A stretch of DNA of 64,000 bases from Ophioderma brevispina (lineage: Eukaryota > Echinodermata > Ophiuroidea > Amphilepidida > Ophiodermatidae): assembly GCA_023653785.1 (NCBI GenBank), contig JAMKCH010012370.1, forward strand, positions 1 through 64,000, in the 5' to 3' direction. This document shows positions 34,198-45,404 of this stretch, one piece after another; positions within the stretch are counted from its first letter, which is position 1; each line of letters opens with the position of its first letter. The notes beneath the pieces were generated by a model. That model had not been told where the DNA came from and did not search any database. It saw only the letters and a list, made by a program, of their open reading frames with translations. The position numbers and the translations under genes were made by a program.

Positions 34198-36790
34198 GTA
34201 TTTATAAATAAAATGATAGTAGGAGATACAGAGAGAAGAGGGGAGGAAAGGGAGAGGGGGAAAGAAAAAAAAATAATTAGAAGCATGTCTCATCATACAG
34301 CTTGACAAGAGACTTTTAAAGCTTGGTTTGCACGGCTGCTGATAGTGACGGGGATTGCTGGAGTTCAGGGCAATTGCATTCATACCTTAGGGCCTTGAGA
34401 TTTAGAGGTAGATTACTGGCAAGAAAGAAACAGTGTTGGTTGTGTATGTAATGAAGGGTCATTAGCATGCCTGTGTCATAGTTGTGAGAAGGAGTATCAA
34501 CGTTGAAGAAGTAGTTCAGAGAGATACGCTCCGTGGAAGAAGATGGGGTGTGGATACCGGTACATAAAAGAGGCAAGTTGAAGTTGGGAGATGTCGCACA
34601 CTTGAAGAGTAGAAAAATAGATTGAAAAGGGGGATCAGTGTGGGCAAGCCAGATTGAGAAAGAGAGAATTAGTACAGTAAGGATGCCAGACGCCTCCCGG
34701 TTGAAGAAGAAAGCAGATTCAAGATGGAGTTGTTAGGATTAGGATCAGTCCAGATTCATTACACCATTATGAAAAATATGGAGGAATTGAGAGAAATGTA
34801 AAGAGTCTTAAGTTAATGCTGGGGAAGATAAGAACGTACCTTGCGAATTAACACCAGTATTTTCCGAAATATTTTAGGATACATGATGTGTGGGGAATTC
34901 CAGGAAAATATTAGCGTAATTAGTTAATTTGGTGTGTCAACCTGGAGGTTTGGAGTATCGTCAATTTGTATTGAATGTCAATTTAGGCTTTTATTACTAT
35001 GTTTATTTTCAAAATCATTATAATTAGTCTTTTTATGTTTAGGGACAGTTTATTTAGCTTGAACCAGTTAGATATCTGTTTAAGTTCAGTTGGTAAGAGT
35101 TTCCTCAGTTTAAAGCGGGGTTTTCTGTTGGGAAAATAAATATAGTCGTGTCATCTGCAAATAACAATTAAAACTGGGGACACTTTTAGAAAGAGGGGTG
35201 AGTAATTCATTATGTTAAAGTGGAATAAGCGAGGACAAGTATAGATACCTGCGGAACTCCGCCACGGTGATGGGACAGGGTCAGAGATGCGTGTTTGTGT
35301 AAATCACTCTTTGATATCTGCCGGTCATTGTAGCTTTCATCCAGTCGTTGGCAGGACTCATACCATAAGATAAAGTTGGCATAAAAGAATTCGTAGATTA
35401 TGGTATCAAAGGCCTTGCTAAATCAGACAAAATAAAAATTGGAGTGATTGTTGTCTAAATTTTGGGCATAGTGCAGTACGAAAGTGGTTGAGTGCCGGAA
35501 AGTAGACCTCTTGGGCCTAAAAGCCAAATTGGTGGAAGTAAGGAGGGTATTTTGGTGATAAATTAAATAAAAGGACCATAAACAATTGTTCAAGAAGTTT
35601 ACTCAAGGTTGGCAAAATGATATAGGCCTAAGTTGAAGAAATCATGTTTGCTCACCCGCTTAAAAATAGAGAGTCCCATGGCAATTCTTTAAATAAGAGG
35701 TTACAAAACAGTGTTAATTTGATAAGTTGAAAATATGGGCAGTTACTTCACTTATTGATTGAACAATTTGTTTTAAGTAATGTGTGCTAATACCTTCCTT
35801 TCACTACTGCTACACACGTTTAAGTTAGAGGTTAAATTTAGTAATCTCCTCAGGGGAAGTAGGTGAAAAATAGCTATTAGAGGTTGGATGCAAGAGGGTG
35901 GTTTGAAGGGTCGGTGGAGGAGCCGGAATTTTTTCAGCAAGGTTGTGCCATGTTGGTCAAAAAAATCGTTAAAACTTTCACAATGTCAGTTTATTGGAAA
36001 GTTGTTTTTAACCGATGTTTAGTTAGGAAAAAAATCAGGATGTTTAGTTGTCTTATTAAGTCCTACCTTCCTCATAAGTTATTTCAAAGTTCCACAGTGA
36101 GTGGAGTGTTATTCTGTGTCTTCAATTTTAGATGTGATGAAAGGAATTTTTGCCTGTGCCGGAAAGTAGTGAATTTAGGTGGTTAGGGTAGGTACTTTTG
36201 TATATTTGATTTTAGTATGGTAGTTGTTTTGAACGTAAGTTATAAAAGGGGTTATCTTTAGTTGAATAGATTTCTTAAATCTTTACGTAACCCACGGCTC
36301 TTTTTAGTGTATTAAGTGTGTTACGTGTATTTAATTATTTTTTTGACCAATAGGACAATGGCTGTCAAAAATGTTGTTGATTTATTCTCAAATATACTAT
36401 AGGCCTGCCTCAGGGTCGGTGTAGAGTCAATACTTCAGCCACTTCAGCGATGGAAAGAGCGTGGTTTAGGATATGATGTTAATGGGCTTGAGTTGGCGTG
36501 AACGAATTGAGTGGGATTTCGGCGACGAGTGTGAATCCATGGACATATTTGATTTCCGTGATAAAGATTGGAAAATGATCGGACAGGTCAGTAATAATAA
36601 TACCGATTGATGTTAAATGAATCTTGGATATCGTTGGTGAAGATGTTGTCTAGGTGTGGACCGGTGTTTTGTCTGACGCATAACCCCCGCAGGCGCGCGC
36701 AAGTGGCTGTAGCCTGCTAATGAACGAACACGGGGATCCGTCTGCGTCATTCCAGTCCACGGTAGTTAAGGGTATTTATGCGGTGACATG
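34198..36790 (-). mobile_element. Heavily decayed non-LTR retrotransposon (LINE) ORF2
   Basis: Minus-strand motifs in order. 36700-36550 gives GPHLDNIFTND and DLSDHFPIFI, the end of an APE endonuclease (S-D-H box). Near 35600-35580 is LPTLSKLLEQL. 35525-35445 gives FRPKRSTFRHSTTFVLHYAQ. Near 35425-35390 is a DLxKAFDTI-like block in broken frame. 35275-35225 gives a GGVPQ-S-IL block. 35165-35125 gives FADDTTIFIF, the catalytic box. 35095-35020 gives ISNWFKLNKLSLNIKKTNY. 34500-34316 gives HNYDTG.. and LRYECNCPELQQSP, the C-terminal domain. Nearly every block is in a different frame. Sequence and motif style (HNY.TR, WF.LNKLSLN) differ from the 28.3-kb element, so this is a separate, CR1/L2-like lineage. 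Inactive as it stands. Confidence 0.8.
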
Positions 36791-37260
36791 TTGTTCAGTT
36801 GTTAGACTTATGGACCCATTTTTCACATTCATGCGGGGGACAATTGAATATTAATTATTAAAGAAACAATATACAGATGTTGAACTTAAAAAGGAATTTT
36901 TATTAGGGTAAGAACAGCCCAATTTTTGAAAAATAAAGATTTGATGGCGTCACGGCAATTGATTGAGTGTTTATTTGCTTTCGGGGGACCCATTCCAGGG
37001 TCAGGTAAAAATGACGTACGGATCCCTACATTGGAAAAAAGCAACCATTATCGTATTCGTACGTCGGTTTTTGAATCAGTAGGGAAAGGAAAAGGTAAAT
37101 TTGTAATGTGTAGACAATCATAATACACGGTGTCTTTTTGGAAAAAAATAATAGCACTTGGGCAGAGAGGCGTCATTTGTACGACCTTGATTTAACATAG
37201 GCGGATTTATTTATATCGGGTCGACCCGAAGAGCAACAACTGATATTCGGATACCTGAAC
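36791..37260. other. Non-coding region
   Basis: It may hold the decayed 5' part of the LINE endonuclease, but no motif is recognisable upstream of 36790. The + frame at 36926-37123 has no known features. Confidence 0.3.
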
Positions 37261-37266
37261 ACGTGC

Positions 37267-37299
37267 CATGGCTACAGAGCTATGCGCTCTGTAGCCATG
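37267..37299. repeat. Perfect 14-bp stem, 5-nt loop hairpin
   Basis: CATGGCTACAGAGC (37267-37280), loop TATGC, then GCTCTGTAGCCATG (37286-37299). All 14 pairs match. No coding context; role unknown. Confidence 0.9.
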
Positions 37300-37856
37300 C
37301 GCACCGATACACTCTAATATCAAAACAGCCCTATTATAATTATTATACACCCCAAAACCATTGCACTCCTGGATTCGTATTGGACGATCAATAGAAGGAA
37401 TGAAATCGTGCGAATAGATTATTTGTCAAAGAAGGATTGCCTTTAAAAGTTTAATATTTAGTTGGCAAGGTTATACTGAGTTAATTGACCCAAAATAAAG
37501 AGGTAAGGATAAACAAAGAGACAGGAGAAGAAAAAATAAAAACAAGCATCTACGTGCTTAAGCTTTCTTTAATTATGTATTAACCAGTCAAACTTGAAAT
37601 GACTTAAATTGCGGTGTACTTACATAATCGTCTTTGTTCTCAAGACCAATGCAACAAATCGAATGAAATTTGAACAGTAGGTGGAGAAAATGTTAGGCTT
37701 TATGAAAATAACGCAAAATTTCAATTTTTTTAAAAAGTAATTTTGAAATTATAGCACCAATTTAGAGGATTGCATTTATTTTGGGACACGCTGTATGCAC
37801 AAAAACCCGATTTGAAAATTGAGGGCGCCATCCTCAGGAAATCGCTGAGTCAGCCT
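37300..37856. other. Non-coding region
   Basis: AT-rich; nothing recognised. Confidence 0.35.
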
Positions 37857-37860
37857 TTAA

Positions 37861-38294
37861 CCCCCTGAGGTCTACTGGCCAATTTCATCGGTTGTACATA
37901 TATGTGATGCGATCAAGCAAAATGAGTCTGAAGTCGATCAGATTCAATTTTTACTTTTTCATGTAGCTGTATGCATACATTTTGTTGAAATCGCCATTGA
38001 AATTGACCAATTACTTCCAAAGATATGATCAGTTGAAGGGTGGCCAAAACAATAGGAAACAAAAGACATTTTCTCCTTTGTTTGGCTATATCTCAAAATC
38101 AATATTTGCGACTTCCGACTCATTTTTGCTTGATTACATCACATATAGGGTCATAAGATTATATTTAGCCAATCAGAAGCATGGTAAGAGAAGCTTTAAG
38201 GTTTATTTTGATTGGTTACTCATAGGTTATATAATGCTATATAGTATAATGAGCCAATCAGAGATACTGTTAGAAAGGTAGTAGACCTCAGGTG
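37861..38294. mobile_element. piggyBac-type MITE with TTAA target duplications
   Basis: Flanking TTAA copies lie at 37857-37860 and 38295-38298. The terminal inverted repeats are CCCCCTGAGGTCTACT at the left and AGTAGACCTCAGGTG at the right (one or two mismatches). A second internal inverted pair (about 37907-37940 'gatgcgatcaagcaaaatgag' and 38105-38140 'gactcatttttgcttgatta') strengthens the foldback. TTAA specificity and C-rich tips fit the piggyBac superfamily. No transposase is present. The 99-codon frame at 37982-38281 is internal and not transposase-like. Confidence 0.75.
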
Positions 38295-38555
38295 TTAACG
38301 ACTTACTGGTTCTCAGAATGCATTGTATAATGCCCTGATTACTATTAGAAATAATTCGTAAATTTAAATTCATTATTAGTAAACGAGTAAACGTTTGTAA
38401 TTTTACAGATTTGTTACATTTTCTTTGCGGTCATATGGCCACTTTGGGTCGATTTTTAAAACCTAAAAGTACACTGGCCGGACAAACGTAAAAATACAAT
38501 CTTCACTTCAAAACGTTTTAATAAGATGAACAAAATTTTATGAAGTATGATTTTA

Positions 38556-38854
38556 GACTGTTTTTTTTTTAAATCCGTAAAATTACGGTAAGTTACTGGC
38601 AGTTTTCAGGATACATCAAAATTGCCCGAAAATTACTGTAAATTTAAAAACAGTGTAAAATAATGTTTAATAATATTTTTGCTGTTATTCTGCCATCGTT
38701 TACTGCAAAGTATTATTGTGCCCTTGTTCATTGCATATTTTATGTTGAAAATGTTCTGTAATAATGTCTATTTCACTTTCAATGTAAAGAAATGTCTGAG
38801 AAATTACGGTATGTAACCGTCAGTCTTATATGTTTACAGTTATTTCTTACAGTG
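38556..38854. mobile_element. TA-flanked MITE with ACTGTAAAAA-type ends
   Basis: The left end is TA|GACTGTTTTTTTTTTAAA and the right end TTCTTACAGTG|TA. Internal 'ccgtaaaattacgg' and 'agttactggcag' motifs recur in the element at 59212-59833. A TA duplication and T-rich CACTGT ends suggest a Tc1/mariner-type non-autonomous family. Confidence 0.5.
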
Positions 38855-38994
38855 TAAGTTTGTAGTGATTTCTAATAGTGACATGGCTTCAGGAAATGAA
38901 TTCTGAGGTATAAAACGATATTTAGAAATAATAAAATACATTATCTAATCTTTTTCTGACTCTCTTTACGACGAATTCAAACCGGGGATGGATA

Positions 38995-39235
38995 ATCGGC
39001 GAGTTATGTGGCGCGAGTTATGGGCGAGTTAATGTTAGACCATTGGGCGAGTTACTGTTAGACCATGGGGCGAGTTATGTTAGACCAGTGGGCGACTTTA
39101 CGCGTTAGACCAGTGGGCGAGTTTACGTTAGACCATGGGGCGAGTTACTGTTTCAGAACCATTGGGCGAGTTACTGTTAGACCAATGGCCTTAGTTTAAC
39201 CTGTTAGACCAATGGCGAATGTTACTGTTAGACAT
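38995..39235. repeat. Minisatellite array, ~23-bp unit (orientation A)
   Basis: About nine units of approximate consensus 'gttagaccattgggcgagtta(ct)', with indel variation between units. It is the reverse complement of the array at 40030-40262. Confidence 0.85.
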
Positions 39236-40029
39236 GTACACAAATTTATTAATAAGCTGACACGTCACTTGCTGATATAGTCTCAGGAGTAGCACTAGGG
39301 TCTATAACAATGGAGGATGGGGGAGTGCGTAGGATGAAGGCAACATAGGAACCCACAGCAGGGCTTGTGGGCTAATATCATGGGCAAGTCCCAAGAAACA
39401 AAAGTGGCACAAGAACTTCATACCTCAAGAACCCCGGGGTGGGGTTTTGAGTTATGAAGCTTCATGAGGAGGAATAAGAATTTTTAAAAAAAATTACAGA
39501 TTTTTGTTTTCTTTTTGACGTCTGGCGGGAGGATGCAAGTGTAGAAAAAGCCTCTAACTGGAGGGGGTAAATACCCCTTTTATAACCCTCCCCCAGTGTT
39601 GTTTGCTTTAAAAGGTGATTTCTTGGGGGCAGGGCAAATATCTTCAACTGGTGGGCTCACAGAAACCATTTGAAATCACTTTCAAATGGCACTGGGGTCA
39701 TAATTAACACCCTTCATTTAGTATTAAATTAATTGTTAAAAAAAATTAAAAAACTACACTAGTCAGTTTCATGAGTGGGTGGGTATTCAATAAGGGCCTT
39801 TACAGTTTCACCCCTTCTACATGATGTGACGGTCATTGCAAAGCTCATCAATTAGTCCTGTTATGTATGAGTGTATGATTACAGATCGTGATAATTACAT
39901 GTTTTGATTCAAAGGAGGAATTCGAATGTTGATCCCCAACTAGCCATGTTTATCATCCAAGATTGAGGAATTTGAATGAGCCTCCTCAATCTGTTGACCT
40001 CGCCAATTTGGTCCAACGTACTCCCCATG
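39236..40029. other. Spacer between inverted minisatellite arrays
   Basis: Non-coding. 'ctcctcaatctgttgacctcgcc' and flanking sequence lead into the second array. No other element is recognised. Confidence 0.35.
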
Positions 40030-40262
40030 GTCCAACAGTGCGTCGCGTGGCTCCCATTTTGGCCCAAACAGTACCTCGCCCATTGGTCCAACAGTATCTC
40101 GCCCATTGGTCCAACAGTAACCCGCCCATTGGCCTAACAGTAACTCGCCCTTGGACTAACAGTAACTCGCCCACTGGTCTAACGGTAACAATCGCCCAAT
40201 GGGCTAACAGTAACTCGCCAGATGGTCTCACAGTAACTCGCCCATTGGTCCACAGTAACTTG
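40030..40262. repeat. Minisatellite array, ~23-bp unit (orientation B, inverted)
   Basis: About nine units of 'cgcccattggtccaacagtaact'. Same unit as 38995-39235 on the opposite strand. A two- to three-unit remnant recurs at 47868-47925 in this orientation. Confidence 0.85.
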
Positions 40263-40263
40263 C

Positions 40264-40625
40264 CTAAATCTCCGGCCGCCCCATAACTTGCCGACTAACC
40301 ATTCCCATTGAAACCAAGGCGATACCATCATTTTAAGTGGAAAACCAGGCTGGAGGCCGAGTTCTTCACGCAAAAATAAGGTGTCGCCGGGTTCAATTCA
40401 TCGTCAAGAGAGTACGGTGTCATATAATACAGTGTTTTCGTGTGACTGAGTTGTCCTACCACTATCTTTTCTATCGTGTTCTCCACTGAGTGCTGTATCA
40501 TGATTGTGTATGCATCATTTGTTTCAGCACTGTACCCAAAGGCCCTCATCTACAAGGTCACGTTGATTCCCCGGGTCATGTTGCAATGGTAGCGAGGACA
40601 CTCTCTCATGGTGGACCCCCCATAA
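40264..40625. repeat. Dispersed repeat unit R, uninterrupted copy
   Basis: Runs from 'cggccgccccataactt' through 'gaggccgagttcttc', 'gtcatataatacagtg', 'tgtcctaccactatct', 'ttctccactgagtgctgta' and 'cactgtacccaaa' to 'gaggacactctc'. The left half recurs at 47927-48112 and the right half at 55702-55850, where the LTR retrotransposon splits it. A partial copy lies at 47763-47850. No RNA polymerase III gene structure could be established. Confidence 0.8.
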
Positions 40626-40793
40626 ACTCCCAGTTGCATGTATACCTTTATCTCATTCTCAATATAACCAAGATAGGAACGCCACCACCTAGTGAGAAAA
40701 CCTGTTGAGAAGCGCAATGAAACATATATATAGTAGGGATCCATGTGTTGGCATATTTGAGGGAACCCCACTCAAGATACACTAAAAGAAAAA

Positions 40794-41415
40794 GGTTTGA
40801 TAAGTGTTTGTTTTGACAATTCGAGGGTGCTGATTCCGATATGCACCATGCAAAATTGTCAAGTTGGTGGAAGTGGATTTTAAAGGGCATTTTACCAACC
40901 CGATTTCCTTATCTTTTTTAAATATAGCTTTATGAACCGTGTGCAGATTCACTAATTTGACTACAGGGGTTAAGAAGTGTTTATGTCACTTTGGGGTGCT
41001 GATTTCATTCCAAAAGACTCCTAAACAAAATCCACCACAATTGATGGAAAATGGAGTTTTAAAGGGATTAACCGGATTTTTCTTATTTTTTTTAAATATA
41101 ACGTTATCATCATGCGCAATTCCACTTATTTGACTGAAAGATTTTAGAATGTTTTATGTCAATTTGGGGTGTTGATTTCAAATAGACACCACACAAAATC
41201 ACCACATTAGTGAAAAGGGATTTAAGGAATTACCCGATTTTATTTTTAAATAGTTTAGCAAACACTGCACAAGATCCACTAATATGACTAAAAGGTTTTA
41301 GAAGTGTTTTTTATGTGCATTTGAAGGGGTGCTAATTTTGAAATCACCATTAAAATCACCCCACGTTTGTAAAGTTGATTTTAAAAGGGAAATACTTATT
41401 TTCCTATATTTTGAA
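40794..41415. repeat. Subterminal tandem repeat, 155-175-bp unit, ~3.7 copies
   Basis: Units start near 40794, 40969, 41141 and 41296. Each contains 'agaagtgtttatgtca(c/a)tttggggtgctgatttca', 'accacacaaaatcacca', 'aaagggattaacccgatttt', 'ttttaaatata' and 'cactaattTGActa'. One or two diverged units lie inverted at 46850-47060. Confidence 0.75.
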
Positions 41416-41588
41416 AAAAAGATTATCAAGGGAAATAAGTTGAGAGAACATAGAGAGCACATGAATTGGATTATCAATGTGCATATGTTTGATCCTAAAT
41501 AAAACTGGTCATTAGAATTAAAAGGCACTTTCTATTGAAAATCAAATAGTAACTAAGTCGATTGTTATGGCGTTGAAAATTTTACTTT
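41416..41588. other. Spacer inside the composite block
   Basis: AT-rich and non-coding, running up to the left breakpoint of the 1.7-kb duplication. Confidence 0.4.
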
Positions 41589-44500
41589 TCTATGCTTCAA
41601 AGATTGTCCTTTATGTGAGGAGTTTCCAAAGAAGAATCGTATCTTTTCATCAGTTTCAGAGAAAAATAATGTGTTTTTTCATACTTCATGTAATTATCAA
41701 TTACTTGTTTATTTACCAAGTTAATAGTAATTGAAAGAACACTGTCAGAAAGCTTGTTTTAGTGTCATTTTATTTATTTAAGTGCTTTTTAAAGTGGGGT
41801 AAGGTATAAAATAGCATTATCAAACAATTTCTATTCTTTTAGACCCATCAAAATGGCCAGGTTTTTCCAAAAATATCAATTTTGTGATGGGGACCCCTAT
41901 TAAAAAAGGGACGGCATCCCAGCTTTTTCATTCACCCCGATTTCTAAGGGCAGGTATCCCCTCGGACAAAACTAAACTCACTTCACCAGCTCATTACACC
42001 TGTTTACTTTGGGTAAAATGTTAAAACCAATTATGAACGAATTTATTCTTTTCACGCCTTGTTTAGAGAACATTCACCTACAATCATAATAATTATCGTG
42101 TTAAGAACTATTATAAATGCATTTATATAATTAATCTTAGAAGAACAAGGGCAACTATAAAGATATGATCCAAACCATGACGTAGCCAGAGGGGGAAAGG
42201 GGCAACCCCAGTTTTCCCTTTTCCTGCCCCATGAAGCAAGGTAAGTACAGATTCATTGGGGAATGTGTTTTCCCCCCCCCCCTCCCAATGCTCTTTCCCC
42301 CCTGCCTGCTCCATCCACCCAAAATGAAAATGTCTGTACACAAGTGGATAAAAAAATGGATCTCCAAGGTTCCAGCCTGAAAAACAATGTTCATTTGGTG
42401 GAGGGCGTTCTCAAGAATATGGGCCCACTGAACAATAAGTGGGCAAAAGACCTTGTCCACGGAGCATCACTTTTCTTAAGGCTCAGTCACACAGCTCATT
42501 TTTTGCTAACCCCTTCCACACTGCTCAAGACTGGTGCATGTGGCCAAATTTTCGAAAATTCGTGAGCGTTTCTTTTTGCATGTGTAGTTTGGGCAAGGTC
42601 GGGACTGTCTGTACCAATCTTCTGTATTCTTACCGATTATTTTCATAGAAAAACCGCTTCCAGACTGTTCAAAACAGGTGCCGATTGGCCATTCTTCGAA
42701 AATCGTGAGGTATTTTCCTTTTTCAGGTGTAGTTTTGGCCAGTCTGGGAGTTCCTGTACAGTCTTATGCAGTCTTGTGTGTCGGAAGATGTGGCAAATTA
42801 AAAAAAACGGCACAATTTTTTTTTTTTTTTTTTTAAGCTTAAAAAAAATGTGGCGGGTTGTGGAATCGGGAAGGTTGCTTGACCACATGAGCGGTTTGGA
42901 AACGGTGGCCGCTGAGTTGGCGCGGATCATGAGGGGTTGTGTGCAGGTGGAAAATGGTCGGCATATAAGTCTGCTCCAAGTGGGAGAGACGATGCAAGCC
43001 AACCTGGACATGTTAATCGGCATTTAACTCGGCGACTACAGAAGATAAGTGCCGACTTGCAGTCCTTGAAAGCAAACCCCAGATCCAACTTGTACTGTCA
43101 TGTTAAAGGTCGTGACGATTGGGAATGAAACAAGTGCCATGACTGGTCCTTGTTGATTTCTGATGCTGTCCGCCTACTGCTAGCGATAGCATCTCTTGTC
43201 TTGAAGTTGTAAGTTTGAACAAGACTGCAGACGATTTGAAAAAAAAATGTGGTCTTGTGTAGTTGGATTAGAGGTCGGGGTCCGTCGCGGTTATCTTCTA
43301 TGCTTCAAAGATTGTCCTTTATGTGAGGAGTTTCCAAAGAAGAATCGTATCTTTTCATCAGTTTCAGAGAAAAATAATGTGTTTTTTCATACTTCATGTA
43401 ATTATCAATTACTTGTTTATTTACCAAGTTAATAGTAATTGAAAGAACACTGTCAGAAAGCTTGTTTTAGTGTCATTTTATTTATTTAAGTGCTTTTTAA
43501 AGTGGGGTAAGGTATAAAATAGCATTATCAAACAATTTCTATTCTTTTAGACCCATCAAAATGGCCAGGTTTTTCCAAAAATATTCCAATTTTGTTGTGA
43601 CCCCAATATTAAAAAGGGACGCATCCCGCTTTTCATGCCCTCCCCCCCTGATTTCTGAAGGAATGGTACAAAGAGCCCCTCACAAACACACTCACTGGCT
43701 TAACCAGCTCATTACCTTTTACGTTTGTAAATTTTAAAAAACCATAATTAATTTTCACCGAATTGTATTCTTTTCACGCCTTTTTAGAGAACATTCACCT
43801 CCAATCTAATAATTTATCTTGTTTTAAGAACTATTTATAAGCATTTATAGTAATTCAATCAGTTTTCTAAGAACAAGGGGCAATATAAAGATATGATCCA
43901 ACCAGTGACGTAACCATCGGGGAGGGGCAACCCCAGTTTTTTTTTCCCTTTTCCTTCCACCCATGAAGCAAGGTAAGTACAGATTCATTGGGGAATGTGT
44001 GTTTCCCCCCCCCCCTCCCAATGCTCTTTCCCCCGCCTGCCTGATCCTCCACAAATGAAAATGTCTGGTTTACAAAACCAGTGGATAAAAAAATGATCTC
44101 CAAAAAGGTTCCGCCTGAAAAAAAATGTTTCATTTGGGTTTAGTGGTTCTCAGATATGGTCCACTGAACATAAGTGGGCCAAAGACTTGTCCCCGGACAT
44201 CACTTTTCTTAAGGCTCATTCACACAGCAGATTTTTTGCTACCACTTCCACATGCTCAAGACTACTGAGACTGGTGCCGATTGGTTGCCAATTTTTCGAA
44301 AATTCGGAGCAGTTTTCTTTTCTTTTTCATCATGTGGTAGTTTGGCAAGGTCTGGGACTGTTTCTGTACAATCTTCTGTAGTCTTACCGATTATTTGTTA
44401 GAAAACCCGCTTCCCAGACGTTCAAAACAGGTGCCGATTGGCCATTCTTCTTTCGAAAATCTGATAATATTTTCCTTTTCATGTGTAGTTTTGGCAAGTC

Positions 44501-45089
44501 CTGGAGTGTCCTGTAAAAGTCTTCTGCAGTCTTTGGTGTTGTCGGAAGCATGTGGCAAATTAAAAAAAAACGGCCAGACAATTTTTTTTTTTTTTTTTTT
44601 TCGTCAGCTTAACAAAAATTGTGGCGGGTTTTGGAATCGGGAAGGTCGGCCTTGAACACATGAGCGGTTTATAAGCTGTAGCCGATGAGTTTGCGCGCGC
44701 ATCGTTCATGAGTTGTTGTGGTTGCCAGTTTGGAAATTTGTCGGGCAATAAGTCCTGCTCCAAGTGGGGACAGAAGATTGCAAGCCAACTGGACATGTTA
44801 ATCGGCGATTAAACTCGGCGACTACAGAAGATAAGTCTTGCAGTCTTGACAGCAGCATGTCACAACTTGTGCTATCGTGTTAAGGTCTGTGACTGATTGT
44901 CACTGAACAAGTGCCATGCTTGATCTCGGTTGATTTTCTGATGCTGTCGCCTACTGCTGGAAGGCGATTGATCATCTCTTGTCTTGGTAAGTTTGTAAGT
45001 TTGAAAAACAAGACTGCCGCCGATTTTGAAAAAAAAATGTGGTCTTGTGTAGTTGGATAAGGGGTCGGGTCACGTCGCGGGTTATCTTC
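41589..45089. repeat. Tandem duplication, two copies of ~1.7-1.8 kb
   Basis: Copy 1 is 41589-43296 and copy 2 is 43297-45089. The first ~285 bp (41591-41875 and 43299-43583) are identical as far as I can read. From there on the copies differ by an indel every few tens of bases. Both contain a poly-C block, an internal ~130-bp dimer ('tcaaaacaggtgccgattgg..ttttcgaaaat'), a poly-T run and a 'gtggtcttgtgtagttgga' tail. Open frames within it (42643-43027, 44560-44796) are not conserved between copies in frame, so I do not call genes. Confidence 0.85.
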
Positions 45090-45404
45090 TTGTGACGGGA
45101 CCTTTCTTAGCGTCAACAACTCGACGAACAAGTAGACTAGCAGTCTGACAGTCGACATTTCACAACTTGTGCCGTCGTTTCCAAGGCCTGTGCTGATCGG
45201 GGAACTGAACAAGTGGCGTCGCCAATTAAACTTGATTGATCTTGTTGAATTTTGTGATGCTGTCAACCTACTGCAGGGCGTGTCATCATTACCCCTTGTT
45301 TCATTGATGACGGGGAAACTGCATACTAATCCATGCCCCCCCTGGTCGGGATAAAAATTGAAATTTTGCAAATGTGAACTAGACTATAGGCGATTTGAAA
45401 AAAA
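45090..45404. repeat. Partial third copy of the duplicated unit's tail
   Basis: 'acatttcacaacttgtgccgtcgttt', 'aactgaacaagtgg', 'tgttgaattttgtgatgctgtc' and 'tttgaaaaaaaatgcagtct' parallel 43076-43255 and 44845-45050. It is more diverged than the two main copies. The 61-codon + frame here is in this repeat. Confidence 0.55.

Noticed and set aside
40385..40405. B-box-like 'gggttcaattc' in repeat unit R, suggesting a tRNA-derived SINE
   Set aside because: No matching A box at the proper distance, and the other copy (48033) reads 'ggttttcaattc', which breaks the motif.
42643..43027. Open frames on both strands in the 1.7-kb duplicated unit
   Set aside because: Neither is preserved in the second copy, and the minus frame is broken by a poly-T/K run. 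No domain seen.
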